Shown here: piece by piece, positions 33,540 through 42,438 of the stretch | Layout of the letters: each line of letters opens with the position of its first letter | Numbering within the stretch: the stretch's first letter is position 1 | Assembly (NCBI RefSeq): GCF_016428755.1 | Contig: NZ_JAELTI010000019.1 | Coordinates: 1-63,933, forward strand | DNA from: Allobosea sp. ASV33 | Lineage (GTDB): Bacteria > Pseudomonadota > Alphaproteobacteria > Rhizobiales > Beijerinckiaceae | Length of the DNA: 63,933 nt | Direction of reading: 5' to 3' | Notes under the pieces: generated by a model | Told to the model about the DNA's origin: nothing | Seen by the model: the letters and a program-made list of their open reading frames with translations, nothing else | Database searches by the model: none | Translations under genes and position numbers: made by a program

Positions 33540-34766
33540 ATGAACGCCATTGCCAAGGTCGAGCCGCGCAAGTCCGTTATCGCCACGCTTGCCGACAATT
33601 ACGGGATGGAGGCTGCCGCCTTCGAGGCGACACTTCGGGGGACGGTTTTTCCGGCTTCCGGCACTCGCGAGGAGTTCGCGGCTTTCGTGCTCGTCGCGAA
33701 GGAGTACCGGCTGAACCCACTCCTCCGCGAGATATATGCCTTCCCGAAGAAGGGCGGTGGCATCGTCCCGATCGTCGGCATCGACGGCTGGCTCAACCTG
33801 ATCAACGGGCACGCCCAGTTCGACGGCATGGAGTTCGATCAGCACGACGACGAGAAGGGCGCGCTCGTAGCCGTCACCTGCCGCATCTACCGCAAGGACC
33901 GCTCGCATCCGACCGTCGTGACGGAATACCTCGACGAGTGCATTCGCGGCACCGAGCCCTGGAAGATGAAGCGACGCATGCTGCGCCATAAGGCGGCGAT
34001 GCAAGGCGCCCGCTACGCCTTTGGGTTCTCGGGCATCTACGACGAGGACGAGGCTGCCGACATCGCGCAAGTCCGCGACGTTGGCGGGAGGTCTCTTCCA
34101 ACAGAGCCGCCGCCCCCTCCTTCTGACGATGACGTCGGCCTCACCGCCGCCGTGATCGTTGAGGAAGCTGTCCTCGTCTCCGAATCCGCTGCCGCCACCA
34201 CCTCCCAGCAGGCAGCGGAAGCCGCCGGCGCGTCGACATCTGCCCCCCAGCCTGACGATGCGCCGGCGGCACCCTCCGACGATGCGATCGATCCCGAGGC
34301 GGAGCTTGCCGCCCTCGATGAGAAGCTCGGGTTTGCTACAAACTCGGACGACGTCGAGGCTTGGTACGTCGAAACCGATATCGACGCGGTGCTGGCTGAT
34401 TTCTCCGGCTATGTGGAGCGGGCTCGCGAGATCCGCGATCGCCACGTCAAACGCACGGTGCGGCAGACCGATACCGCGCCCGCAGCGCCGGCCGCCGATG
34501 AGGCCAACGACGACGTTCCACCACCGCCCGCCGCTGACGATGATGCTGGCCAGCAGGAGGATATGAGCACGCCGGAAGCCTACGAGGCTCTGGTGAGGTC
34601 GAAGCTGACCGCTGCCGGTGACTTCAAGGCTTACGAAGAGGTCCGCTCCTGGTGGACGATGACCCGCCCGGTTCGCCATGGGCTGGGCATCACTGCTCAT
34701 GAGGATATTGCCCGGTTGCAAGCCTATTTCGGCGCTCGCAAGGCCGAACTTGAGGCGAAGGGCTGA
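33540..34766 (+). CDS. recT: RecT-family single-strand annealing protein
   Basis: 408 residues. The N-terminal 200 residues match RecT: FVLVAKEYRLNPLLREIYAFPKK, PIVGIDGWLNLI, CRIYRKDRSHPTVVTEYLDEC and RRMLRHKAAMQGARYAFGFSGIYDEDEA. The C-terminal half is an acidic, Pro/Ala-rich linker with a small helical module. It anneals single strands in phage recombination. A GAGAGG precedes the ATG at 33540. Confidence 0.85.
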   Translation: MNAIAKVEPRKSVIATLADNYGMEAAAFEATLRGTVFPASGTREEFAAFVLVAKEYRLNPLLREIYAFPKKGGGIVPIVGIDGWLNLINGHAQFDGMEFDQHDDEKGALVAVTCRIYRKDRSHPTVVTEYLDECIRGTEPWKMKRRMLRHKAAMQGARYAFGFSGIYDEDEAADIAQVRDVGGRSLPTEPPPPPSDDDVGLTAAVIVEEAVLVSESAAATTSQQAAEAAGASTSAPQPDDAPAAPSDDAIDPEAELAALDEKLGFATNSDDVEAWYVETDIDAVLADFSGYVERAREIRDRHVKRTVRQTDTAPAAPAADEANDDVPPPPAADDDAGQQEDMSTPEAYEALVRSKLTAAGDFKAYEEVRSWWTMTRPVRHGLGITAHEDIARLQAYFGARKAELEAKG

Positions 34767-34769
34767 GCC

Positions 34770-35204
34770 ATGCAGCGTGGCGACGAAATCCTCGCACGCT
34801 GGGACGGCAAGGCGCTGCGCGCGGTCGGCGGCCGGGATCGCGACGCCATCGCCGAGTTTCCCGCCGACACCGTGTTCTCGCTCAGGAAGTGGGAACCCGG
34901 CACCCAAGGTGCGCGGGCTTTCATCTCCGTCTTCCTGAAGGTGTTCGCCGACGCGCACCCTGATCCCGCGATGACGGATCAGAAGCTCAAGACGAGTCTG
35001 AAGGCAACGCATCACTGGATCGACGGCGTCGTATTCGACGAGGCCGGCGGCGAAGCCAAGTTCAAATCCGTCGGCAAGATGAGCCGCGAGGAGCTCGCTC
35101 TCTTCACCGAACAGGCAAAGGACTTCGCCGCCGATCTCGGGCTCGATGTCGACGCGCTTGAGGCTGAGACGGCGGTGCGCCTGAAGCCGCGGAGGGCACG
35201 CTGA
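34770..35204 (+). CDS. Hypothetical protein downstream of RecT, DUF1367/NinB-like look
   Basis: 144 residues. Contains WEPGTQGARAFISVFLKVFA, a central helical part and KSVGKMSREELALFTEQAKDF, a pattern that reminds me of NinB/DUF1367-type recombination accessory proteins. Low certainty. It overlaps the next gene by TGATG. Confidence 0.4.
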   Translation: MQRGDEILARWDGKALRAVGGRDRDAIAEFPADTVFSLRKWEPGTQGARAFISVFLKVFADAHPDPAMTDQKLKTSLKATHHWIDGVVFDEAGGEAKFKSVGKMSREELALFTEQAKDFAADLGLDVDALEAETAVRLKPRRAR

Positions 35205-35545
35205 TGGCCTTCTATGCTGGGCAAAAGGTCGTCTGTGTCGGCGGTAGCGAATCGCGACTGCCCGATCAGGCGCGGAAATTCTGGGCTCACTGGCGGCGCC
35301 AGTGGGGTGTAGCCGCTCCGTCCAAGGGCTCAGTTTACACAATCCGCGAAACACGTAACCGCAAGGACGGCACCCAGGGCGTTCGGCTGATTGAGATCGT
35401 CAATCCCGTCTGCGAATGGAGCGACGCGCCGCCGCAAGAGCCTTGGGACCACGCCGAAGACTTCCGCCCTCTCCTCGACCGTCCGACCGACATCAGCGTC
35501 TTCGAGCGCCTCCTGTCGCCTGTGAAGCAGGCGGAGGACGCATGA
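35204..35545 (+). CDS. Hypothetical phage protein
   Basis: 113 residues, MAFYAGQKVVCVGG, small beta-barrel-like first half (KGSVYTIRETRNRKDGTQGVRLIEIV), then CEWSDAPPQEPWDH and DFRPLLDRPTDISVFERLL. Common in rhizobial prophages; unknown role. Confidence 0.55.
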   Translation: MAFYAGQKVVCVGGSESRLPDQARKFWAHWRRQWGVAAPSKGSVYTIRETRNRKDGTQGVRLIEIVNPVCEWSDAPPQEPWDHAEDFRPLLDRPTDISVFERLLSPVKQAEDA

Positions 35546-35694
35546 TGATCTGCGCCCATTGCCAGACCGAGACCGTGACCTGGCGCGGCCCGCTCGTCGC
35601 CCTGACGCACACCGAATGCTCGCGCTGCGGTGGCGTCAACTGCCAGCAGGTCGAGGAGCAGGATGCAGAAGACGACCAGGAGGATGACTCCTGA
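35542..35694 (+). CDS. Zinc-ribbon micro-protein (50 aa)
   Basis: MMICAHCQTETVTWRGPLVA with CAHC and CSRCGG, a four-Cys zinc ribbon, and an acidic tail. ATGA overlap with the preceding gene. Probably binds zinc and perhaps a protein or nucleic acid. Confidence 0.55.
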   Translation: MMICAHCQTETVTWRGPLVALTHTECSRCGGVNCQQVEEQDAEDDQEDDS

Positions 35695-36116
35695 TGCGCA
35701 CCTCCGATCATCGCAAACACATCCCCATCGGCGTGAAGCTGCATGCAGCGCTGCTGCTGCTCGGGTTCACAGAGGAGGAGATCGCAGGCGGCGTCGAGTG
35801 GGATCACCAGCCGGCGCTCGCGCTCAGGATCGTTGATCCCGAGACTGGCGAGCTCATGCCGCATCCGAACGATCCGCGCCATCTGCGGCCGCTGCGCAAG
35901 GTCGAGCACGCCGAGAAGACGCGCGGCCGCGGCGCCACGACCGCGGGCAGCGATGTCGGCAACGCCGCGAAGGTGAAGCGTATCGAGCGAGACCCAGCCG
36001 GTGGAGAGGAATTCCGCAGGCGCATCCTCGAAATCAAGCGCGGCGAGAGGCCCGAGCGGCCTCGCTCCCGCATGCCTTCCCGCCCCTTCCCCAATCGCAA
36101 GAGGAGCAAGCCGTGA
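35694..36116 (+). CDS. HNH-like phage protein
   Basis: 140 residues. The segments VEWDHQPALALRIV, DPRHLRPLRKVEHAEKTRGRG and SDVGNAAKVKRIER form a pattern seen in phage proteins related to HNH nucleases (Asp-His, then later His in a basic region). A nucleic acid role is likely; the exact activity is unproven. The C-terminus is Arg/Pro-rich. Confidence 0.5.
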   Translation: MRTSDHRKHIPIGVKLHAALLLLGFTEEEIAGGVEWDHQPALALRIVDPETGELMPHPNDPRHLRPLRKVEHAEKTRGRGATTAGSDVGNAAKVKRIERDPAGGEEFRRRILEIKRGERPERPRSRMPSRPFPNRKRSKP

Positions 36117-36391
36117 AGGCGATTACTATCCGCATCGCCGACGAAAATGAGCAGTTCCCCGGCTCTTTCGTCGTCGAGCAGGACGGCAAGCATCATGACG
36201 GCCTCGGCTGGGACGAAATGCTCGGCCAGATCGTTTCGCTAACCTACCTGTCGGTTCAGGGCCGCATCGCCCGCTGGGGTGGGCACGGACTTTATCCGAT
36301 GAAGTCCGCCGAAGAGTGGCGGTCGGAGCGAGAGCGCCGCGAGCTGGCCCGCGCACGTCGCCAACACGAAGCAGAGTGGGACGCGGCATGA
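36113..36391 (+). CDS. Hypothetical phage protein
   Basis: 92 residues from GTG 36113 (GTGA overlap). MKAITIRIADENEQFPGSFV, beta-rich first half, basic helical tail (WRSERERRELARARRQHE). Unknown. Confidence 0.5.
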   Translation: MKAITIRIADENEQFPGSFVVEQDGKHHDGLGWDEMLGQIVSLTYLSVQGRIARWGGHGLYPMKSAEEWRSERERRELARARRQHEAEWDAA

Positions 36392-36594
36392 GCCGGTTCA
36401 AGCCCCGCACTCCGAAATGGCCCTGGCGCAATTTCCTGACGGCCGTGGAGGCCGACGCCGTTTCTGAGTTCGACGCCGTGATCGAGCACCGGAAGGCCGA
36501 TCTAGCAAATGCTCGACGCGCCCGAGCCAGCATCATCACCGCAGCAACGGCCCGGGCCAAGGCCCATGCAGGTCGGGAGGTTGAGAATGGCTGA
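36388..36594 (+). CDS. Small basic helical protein
   Basis: 68 residues from ATG 36388: MSRFKPRTPKWPWRNFL, then a helix (EFDAVIEHRKADLANARRAR). ATGA overlap with the preceding gene. Unknown. Confidence 0.45.
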   Translation: MSRFKPRTPKWPWRNFLTAVEADAVSEFDAVIEHRKADLANARRARASIITAATARAKAHAGREVENG

Positions 36595-36790
36595 CCGCTT
36601 TACCGCTCGTCAGAAACAGCAGGCTCTCGCCCGCGAGAGCGGCTTCCGCCGACGCGTCTATGCGACCCGCGTTGCGGAAGGCCGGATGAAGCAGGCCGAT
36701 GCGGATATTCAAATCGAGATCTTCGAGGAAATGGAATCGGACTTCCGTCAGCGCGCGGGTGCCGATGATCGGGCTGGGAGGCTGCTGTGA
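36587..36790 (+). CDS. Small charged helical protein
   Basis: 67 residues: MADRFTARQKQQALARESGF, then RVAEGRMKQADADIQIEIFEEME. The pattern with MKQADADIQIEIFEEM is common in phage early regions. It overlaps both neighbours. Unknown. Confidence 0.5.
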   Translation: MADRFTARQKQQALARESGFRRRVYATRVAEGRMKQADADIQIEIFEEMESDFRQRAGADDRAGRLL

Positions 36791-37005
36791 AGTTGGCAAC
36801 CCTCACCGCTCTGCATTGGGACGGGGGCCTGCCGCGTCTCGGAGATTTCATCAAGGCGAAGCGTGGCCGCACAGCTTTCAAGATCGTCGAGATCGTCATG
36901 CCGACGAGGCCCGGCACACGCCATGTCGCGCGCTTCCGCTGCGAACGCCATTACGCGCTTTCGAATGACGACACCGTCCACGCGTGGGAGTGGGCAAAAC
37001 GATGA
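36787..37005 (+). CDS. Small hypothetical protein
   Basis: 72 residues from GTG 36787. MKLATLTALHWDGGLPRLGD, beta-rich small domain with basic residues (IKAKRGRTAFKIVEIVMP, RHVARFRCERHYA). Unknown. Confidence 0.45.
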   Translation: MKLATLTALHWDGGLPRLGDFIKAKRGRTAFKIVEIVMPTRPGTRHVARFRCERHYALSNDDTVHAWEWAKR

Positions 37006-37466
37006 CCGAGCGCCCCGTCCTCGAAACGATCCGCGCCTTGTTGCGGTTCAAGGACCACACGACCATCGCCGAGATCGCGAAGATTGGCGGCTTGAGGGCG
37101 CGCCATGTGCTCGACGTCGTCAACCGCAACGGCGAATTCGTTCACCGCGTGCGCAAGAACGGGAAAATCACCAAGGTCGATGTCCAATCGCCATTGCGCG
37201 ATGAGCTTTGGAAGAGCGGAGCCTTCTACCGGCCCGACACTTATGGCGCATGGAGCGTCGAAGGCCACTGCCTCAAATTCGAAGGACACCCCGAAATCCG
37301 CGAAGCATTGCAGCAAGGCCGTTGGGTTGGGGCGATCTGCGACAACTATGAGGTTAAGGTCATCATCGATACGCCAGAGAACCGCGCCGCGCTTGAAGTT
37401 GCGGGCCTGCGCCCTTGGGACGAAGCCGTCATCGATGACCGGCTGTGGATCGAGGAGCCTGTCTGA
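37002..37466 (+). CDS. Winged-helix-like early protein
   Basis: 154 residues from ATG 37002. The N-terminal part ETIRALLRFKDHTTIAEIAKIGGLRARHVLDVVNRN reads as a winged helix with a VRKNGKITKV wing. The C-terminal half is a mixed domain. It may regulate excision or early genes; this is inference. Confidence 0.5.
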   Translation: MTERPVLETIRALLRFKDHTTIAEIAKIGGLRARHVLDVVNRNGEFVHRVRKNGKITKVDVQSPLRDELWKSGAFYRPDTYGAWSVEGHCLKFEGHPEIREALQQGRWVGAICDNYEVKVIIDTPENRAALEVAGLRPWDEAVIDDRLWIEEPV

Positions 37467-37660
37467 TGCCTCGCACCGCCGCCAGGGTCACGCAAGCCGA
37501 TATCGCCCGCACGGTTCGCGCGGTTGCTCAGGCGCGGGTCAAGGCTGTCGTCGAGGTCGCGCCTGACGGAACCATTCGCGTGCTGATCGGGGAGAATGCC
37601 CGGCCTCAGCATGATCAGACGCAGATGGTTGTTGAGCAGGAAGAGGAGGTCGTGCTGTGA
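37466..37660 (+). CDS. Small protein before integrase
   Basis: 64 residues. MPRTAARVTQADIARTVRAVAQ, helix, then VVEVAPDGTIRVLIGE and a Glu-rich end. Similar small proteins precede integrases in rhizobial prophages. It could be an excisionase-like accessory; uncertain. Confidence 0.45.
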   Translation: MPRTAARVTQADIARTVRAVAQARVKAVVEVAPDGTIRVLIGENARPQHDQTQMVVEQEEEVVL

Positions 37661-38766
37661 TCGACGACATGCCTCGTCCTCGCTACCCCCACGCCCATCG
37701 CGAGTTCAACCGGCACGGTAACCCGGTCTGGTATTTTCGGCGCGGCAAGGGCAAGCGCGTTCGGCTCCCCGCTGAATATGGCAGCGACGAGTTCAAAGAG
37801 GCCTATGAGGCCGCGCTTGTTGGCGAGCCGGTTCAGAAGAAGCTGGCAGGCGGCGCTGGCACGCTCCGGTGGCTGTGGAAAGTCTACCAAGGCAGCCAAG
37901 CTTGGGGGGGCCTGTCGAATGCCACGCGGCGCCAGCGCGAGAACATCATGAAGCATGTGCTGGAGACGGCTGGCGACAAGCCCCTCTCCGCGATCACGCG
38001 CAAGGCCGTCGTCGCCGGGCGGGATCGTCGCAAAGACACTCCGGCGATGGCGCGCCACTTCGTCGAGACCATGCGGGGCATGTTCCAGTGGGCAGTCGAT
38101 GCCGAGCACGTCAAGGAAGATCCGACGCGGGACGTGAAGGTGTCGAAGCCCAAGACGGAAGGCCACCATACCTGGACAGACGAAGAGTGCGATCGGTTCG
38201 AGGCCAAATGGCCAACCGGCACGCGCGAGCGGCTGGCATTCGACATCCTCGCCTATACCGGATTCCGGCGCGGAGACGCCTCGCAGTTCGGGCGGCAGCA
38301 CATTCGCGGTGGCCTGATTCACATGACCACGGAGAAGGGTCAGGGGAAGGTCACAGTCGTCCTCCCTCTCCTGCCTCCGTTGGCCAAGTCGATCGAGGCG
38401 ACGAAGACCGGGGACATGGTGTTCATCGCCAAGCCTGACGGCACGGCCATGACCAAGGAGAGTTTCGGCAACTGGTTCGCTGACGCCTGTGTCGCGGCCG
38501 GGGTGCCTGGTCGCGCTCATGGCCTCCGCAAAGCTGGCGCCACACGCGCCGCGAACCGGGGAGCCTCCGATGCTCAGCTCGATGCGATTTTCGGCTGGAG
38601 CGGTCGCGGAATGGCGGCGCTCTATACCAAGAAAGCGAACCGCCAACGCCTCGCGGAAGAGGCTGCTTCGCTCTTGATCCCGGAACCGAAAAAGAACGTC
38701 TATTCCCGCACCCCGTCATCAGGTGCGGGGAACGAAGCTAAAAAAGAAGGAAAATCAAATGCTTAG
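37657..38766 (+). CDS. int: Tyrosine recombinase (phage integrase)
   Basis: 369 residues from GTG 37657 (ATG 37669 alternative). Core-binding domain at about 70-160; catalytic residues Arg204 (TGFRRGD), His288 and Arg291 (HGLRKAG), Trp314 in FGWSG replacing the more usual His, and Tyr323 (ALYTKK). It should catalyse integration at the tRNA-Tyr gene, whose 3' end lies 8 bp after its stop. Confidence 0.85.
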   Translation: MIDDMPRPRYPHAHREFNRHGNPVWYFRRGKGKRVRLPAEYGSDEFKEAYEAALVGEPVQKKLAGGAGTLRWLWKVYQGSQAWGGLSNATRRQRENIMKHVLETAGDKPLSAITRKAVVAGRDRRKDTPAMARHFVETMRGMFQWAVDAEHVKEDPTRDVKVSKPKTEGHHTWTDEECDRFEAKWPTGTRERLAFDILAYTGFRRGDASQFGRQHIRGGLIHMTTEKGQGKVTVVLPLLPPLAKSIEATKTGDMVFIAKPDGTAMTKESFGNWFADACVAAGVPGRAHGLRKAGATRAANRGASDAQLDAIFGWSGRGMAALYTKKANRQRLAEEAASLLIPEPKKNVYSRTPSSGAGNEAKKEGKSNA

Positions 38767-38800
38767 AAAAAAGGTGGTGGGGGAAGCAGGACTCGAACCT
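38767..38800. other. Probable prophage attachment site at tRNA-Tyr 3' end
   Basis: The integrase stop (38766) is followed by 8 bp and then the 3' end of tRNA-Tyr (38775). Integrases commonly use the 3' part of a tRNA and restore it. The matching copy of this sequence should lie beyond the left edge of the window, so the exact core cannot be set from here. Confidence 0.5.
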
Positions 38801-38859
38801 GCGAAGGCATAGCCAGCGGATTTACAGTCCGCCCCCTTTGCCGCTCGGGACATTCCCCC
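38775..38859 (-). tRNA. tRNA-Tyr (GTA)
   Basis: 85 nt. Acceptor stem GGGGGAA pairs with TTCCCCC; the anticodon loop CTGTAAA gives GTA; a long variable arm is present, and TTCGAGTCC is in the T arm. CCA is encoded, with discriminator A. Immediately downstream is a T-rich stretch. It is the likely prophage integration target. Confidence 0.95.
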
Positions 38860-39027
38860 GCCTGCGCCCTTGATCGGCTCTGTGAGCCCAGGGCCACCGA
38901 TATGTCACTTTCGCGACGACCGGTAGGCGCGGCCGGACTTATGGTGACCGGGCCGCGCCCTGTCAACGGCAAAAAGACCGATGGTGCGAATTCGTTGTGA
39001 AGGCGCGGCAATGCGGCCGCAAGCCGG

Positions 39028-39585
39028 TCAGCCGGAAGCGGGACGATGGCTCAGGACGAAGGCCACGCGTTCCGCGACGCTGGCACGCGGGAGTTCGACG
39101 AGCACATAGCCGTAGCGGGGGTAGGTCTCGGCCATGGCCGCGTAGGTCCGCTCCGCCTCGGCGAAATCCTGCTTCCGCTCGGCGTCCTGCGCGAAGATCT
39201 CCGGCCAGGGCGGTGCCATGAAGACGGTGCGACGATAGCGCAGTTCCCGCGCCGCCCGCTCGACGCGATCGGGAATCGGCAGACCGCACAGCGTCAGATA
39301 TCCGGCGATGTCAGGCAGGCCGCGATCGAAGAACACCGTCCCGCCTCCCGCGGCCGCCTCGGCATGGCTGCGCAGGTCCGCCGCCAGCATCATGTCCGCG
39401 AACAAGGCGCGATCGGCCCAGGGCAGCCCCCGGCCGCCGGCCGCCTGCTGGTCGCGGATGACGGCGCGCCCGGCCTCGGGCCGCACCGCTTGGCCGCTGG
39501 CAGCCAAGGCCTCGATCAGGCTCGTCTTGCCCGCGCCCGGCCCTCCGGTGACTACGATCAGCCGGTCGTTTTCTTGTGGCATCAT
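39028..39585 (-). CDS. AAA-type ATPase / kinase-like protein
   Basis: 185 residues from ATG 39585. P-loop TGGPGAGKTS near residues 13-22, GTVFFDRGLPDIAGYL, and VELPRASVAERVAFVL. It resembles AAA_28/NadR-like small ATPases. Divergent from the rlmB gene. Substrate unknown. Confidence 0.6.
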   Translation of the reverse strand: MMPQENDRLIVVTGGPGAGKTSLIEALAASGQAVRPEAGRAVIRDQQAAGGRGLPWADRALFADMMLAADLRSHAEAAAGGGTVFFDRGLPDIAGYLTLCGLPIPDRVERAARELRYRRTVFMAPPWPEIFAQDAERKQDFAEAERTYAAMAETYPRYGYVLVELPRASVAERVAFVLSHRPASG

Positions 39586-39682
39586 GGCTCCTGTCCTCCT
39601 GGATATGTCGGCAAAGGCTGGTTCGCGCTGGCCAAGTGCGCCGTGGCGTGGCACGGCAATCCGGCAATCACTGGAGAGAGCG

Positions 39683-40483
39683 ATGGCTCCGCCGTTCCGC
39701 CCGAAACATGCCAGGCCCGCCGGGGGCAGACCGGGCGCCCGCCGCCCTGACGGCCCGCCGCCGCACCGGCCGGGCGAAATCGACGAGGCCGTGCTCTACG
39801 GCGTGCATCCGGTCGTCGAGGCGCTGAAGAATCCCCAGCGGCGCTTCCGGCGGCTGCTCGCGACGGAAAATGGCCTGCGCCGCCTCCAGGAGCAAGTCGG
39901 GGACCTGCCGCTCGAAGCCGAGATCGTGCGTCCTTCCGAGATCGACCGCCTGCTGACACCCGATTCGGTGCATCAGGGTCTCTATCTCGTCTGCGATCCC
40001 CTGCCCTCGCCCGATCTCGACAGCCTGCCTGACGACGCGATCGTGCTCGCGCTCGACCAGATCACCGACCCGCATAATGTCGGTGCCATCCTGCGCTCGG
40101 CAGCCGCCTTCGCCGCCGCGGCCGTGATCGTCACGATCCGGCACTCCCCGGCCGCCACCGGCGTGCTCGCCAAATCCGCCTCCGGCGCGTTGGAGCATGT
40201 GCCGCTGATCGCCGTGCGCAATCTCGGCGACGCGCTCGATACCCTCGGCAAGCGCGGCTTCCTGCGCATCGGCTTCGATTCGGATGGCGATGTCGCGCTC
40301 GACGACGTCGCGCTGCGCCGTCCGCTGGTCATGGTGATGGGCGCCGAGGGCAAGGGCCTGCGCCAGCGCTCGCGCGAGCTCTGCGACCATGTCGCCCGGC
40401 TCGAAGTGCCCGGCTCGATCACCAGCCTCAACGTCTCGAACGCGACCGCGATCGCGCTCTACGCGGCCAGCCGGCGCCGCTGA
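39683..40483 (+). CDS. rlmB: TrmH/RlmB-type 23S rRNA methyltransferase
   Basis: 266 residues. SPOUT methyltransferase: a basic N-terminal extension, substrate-binding domain (LYGVHPVVEALKN, RRFRRLLATENG), then LDQITDPHNVGAILRSAAAF, and the C-terminal motifs MGAEGKGLRQRSRELCD and VPGSITSLNVSNATAIALY. RlmB 2'-O-methylates G2251 of 23S rRNA. It is next to tRNA-Tyr. Confidence 0.85.
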   Translation: MAPPFRPKHARPAGGRPGARRPDGPPPHRPGEIDEAVLYGVHPVVEALKNPQRRFRRLLATENGLRRLQEQVGDLPLEAEIVRPSEIDRLLTPDSVHQGLYLVCDPLPSPDLDSLPDDAIVLALDQITDPHNVGAILRSAAAFAAAAVIVTIRHSPAATGVLAKSASGALEHVPLIAVRNLGDALDTLGKRGFLRIGFDSDGDVALDDVALRRPLVMVMGAEGKGLRQRSRELCDHVARLEVPGSITSLNVSNATAIALYAASRRR

Positions 40484-40709
40484 GCCGCGCCCTCCGCGAA
40501 GCCAGCAGAAGGGCGTTTCCGCGCCCTGTTCCGGCCCACGCGCCTCCCCCACCGATGGTCTCTTAGACGAACGGTGCAAGACCAAGTGCCTGATTGCCCC
40601 CGCGGCGATCCGCGCGCAATCCTTTGAAGCGAGCTGGAACGACGGGACTCACCCGTCGTCCGGCAGCGCGGCCACCGTCATTCAGAACGTGAACCGCGCG
40701 AACGAGGTT

Positions 40710-40727
40710 GCCGGGCTTAAGCCCGGC
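40710..40727. repeat. Perfect 18-bp palindrome upstream of the transporter gene
   Basis: GCCGGGCTTAAGCCCGGC, no mismatch, 30 bp before the transporter ATG at 40758. It may be a regulator site, a part of a degraded intergenic palindrome, or a hairpin affecting translation. Confidence 0.5.
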
Positions 40728-40757
40728 TTCAGGGCTTCATCAGGGGAGACAAGCGCC

Positions 40758-42416
40758 ATGAGCATGGCATCACAAGCATCGGACTCGCGGGCCGCGCCCC
40801 GGCCGATGACCAAGGAGGAAAGGAAGGTCATCATCGCCTCGTCGGCTGGCACGGTCTTCGAGTGGTATGACTTCTATCTGGCAGGCTCGCTCGCCGCCAA
40901 CATCGCCCAGACCTTCGTGCCCGGCGACAACGACACCGCGAAGTTCATCTTCGTGCTGTTCGGCTTCGCGGCGGGCTTCGCGGTCCGCCCCTTCGGCGCC
41001 CTGTTCTTCGGCCGTCTCGGCGACATGATCGGCCGCAAATACACCTTCCTCGTCACCATGACGGTGATGGGCATCGCGACCTTCGTCGTCGGCCTGCTGC
41101 CCAGCTTCCAGACCATCGGCTACGCCGCGCCCGCGATCTTCATCGCCTGTCGCCTGCTCCAGGGCCTCGCGCTCGGCGGCGAGTATGGCGGCGCCGCGAC
41201 CTATGTCGCCGAGCATGCCCCGATGGGCCGGCGCGGCTTCTATACCTCGTGGATCCAGACCACCGCGACGGTCGGCCTCTTCCTCTCGCTGATCGTCATC
41301 CTCGGCCTGCGACTCAGCATGTCGCCGGAAGCCTTCGCGGCCTGGGGCTGGCGCGTTCCGTTCCTGCTCTCGATCATCCTGCTCGGCTTCTCGATCTGGA
41401 TTCGTCTCCAGCTCTCCGAATCGCCGGCCTTCGTGAAGATGAAGGAAGAAGGCACCCAGTCGAAGGCACCGCTCTCGGAAGCCTTCGGCAACTGGCAGAA
41501 TGCCAAGATCGGCCTCATCGCGCTGTTCGGCGGCACTGCCGGCCAGGCGGTCGTCTGGTACACCGGCCAGTTCTACGCGCTGTTCTTCCTGACGCAGACG
41601 CTGAAGATCGACGGCACCACCGCCAACCTGCTGATCGCGCTCGGCCTGCTGCTCGGCACGCCGTTCTTCATCTTCTTTGGCTGGTTCTCTGACAAGATCG
41701 GCCGCAAGCCCATCCTGCTCGCCGGCTGCCTGATCGCGGCGCTGACCTATTTCCCGCTCTTCACCATGCTGGCGAAGACCGCGAATCCGAACCTGATCAG
41801 CGCGACCGAGAACGTGAAGCTGGTCCTGACCGCCGATCCGGCCGAATGCGGCACCTTGTTCGACCCCGTCGGCGTGCGGACCTTCACCAAGCCCTGCGAC
41901 GTCGTTCGCCGTGCACTGGCCACGAACTCGATCCACTACGATCTGGTGCCCGGCCCGGCCGGCTCGGCGCTCAAGGCGACGATCAACGGCAAGGACGCGC
42001 CGAGCGGAGTGGCCGAACTCACCGCCGCCGCCCAGGCCGCCGGCTATCCCAAGGTGGGCGATCCGAGCATCCTGAAGACGCCCTCGATCGGCGAGCTGCT
42101 CTCCAGCAGCCGCGCCCTCCAGGCCGTCGGCATCCTGTTCATCCTCGTGCTCTTCGTCACGATGGTCTACGGACCGATCGCCGCCCTGCTGGTCGAGCTC
42201 TTCCCGACCCGCATCCGCTACTCCGGCATGTCGCTGCCCTATCACATCGGCAACGGCTGGTTCGGCGGCTTCCTGCCCCCGACCGCCTTCGCCATCGTGG
42301 CCGCCAGCGGCAACATCTTCTCCGGCCTCTGGTATCCGATCATCGTGGCGCTCGGCACCTTCGTGATCGGCCTGCTCTTCCTGCCGGAAACCAAGAACCG
42401 CGACATCCTGGAATGA
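40758..42416 (+). CDS. MHS-family MFS transporter
   Basis: 552 residues. SSAGTVFEWYDFYLAG and FGRLGDMIGRKYTFL are signatures of the metabolite:H+ symporter family; later SDKIGRKPILL. It has a large hydrophilic loop at about 340-445 (NLISATENVKLVLTADPAEC to YPKVGDPS), seen in part of this family. The end resembles ShiA/ProP-type proteins. Proton-coupled uptake of an organic acid or osmolyte is likely; substrate unknown. ATG 40758. Confidence 0.8.
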   Translation: MSMASQASDSRAAPRPMTKEERKVIIASSAGTVFEWYDFYLAGSLAANIAQTFVPGDNDTAKFIFVLFGFAAGFAVRPFGALFFGRLGDMIGRKYTFLVTMTVMGIATFVVGLLPSFQTIGYAAPAIFIACRLLQGLALGGEYGGAATYVAEHAPMGRRGFYTSWIQTTATVGLFLSLIVILGLRLSMSPEAFAAWGWRVPFLLSIILLGFSIWIRLQLSESPAFVKMKEEGTQSKAPLSEAFGNWQNAKIGLIALFGGTAGQAVVWYTGQFYALFFLTQTLKIDGTTANLLIALGLLLGTPFFIFFGWFSDKIGRKPILLAGCLIAALTYFPLFTMLAKTANPNLISATENVKLVLTADPAECGTLFDPVGVRTFTKPCDVVRRALATNSIHYDLVPGPAGSALKATINGKDAPSGVAELTAAAQAAGYPKVGDPSILKTPSIGELLSSSRALQAVGILFILVLFVTMVYGPIAALLVELFPTRIRYSGMSLPYHIGNGWFGGFLPPTAFAIVAASGNIFSGLWYPIIVALGTFVIGLLFLPETKNRDILE

Positions 42417-42438
42417 TCGTCGCCTGACCGCGAACCCG

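Noticed and set aside
32787..35354. 855-codon minus-strand ORF opposite recT
   Set aside because: Antisense shadow in GC-rich DNA. The plus strand has recognisable RecT and overlapping neighbours.
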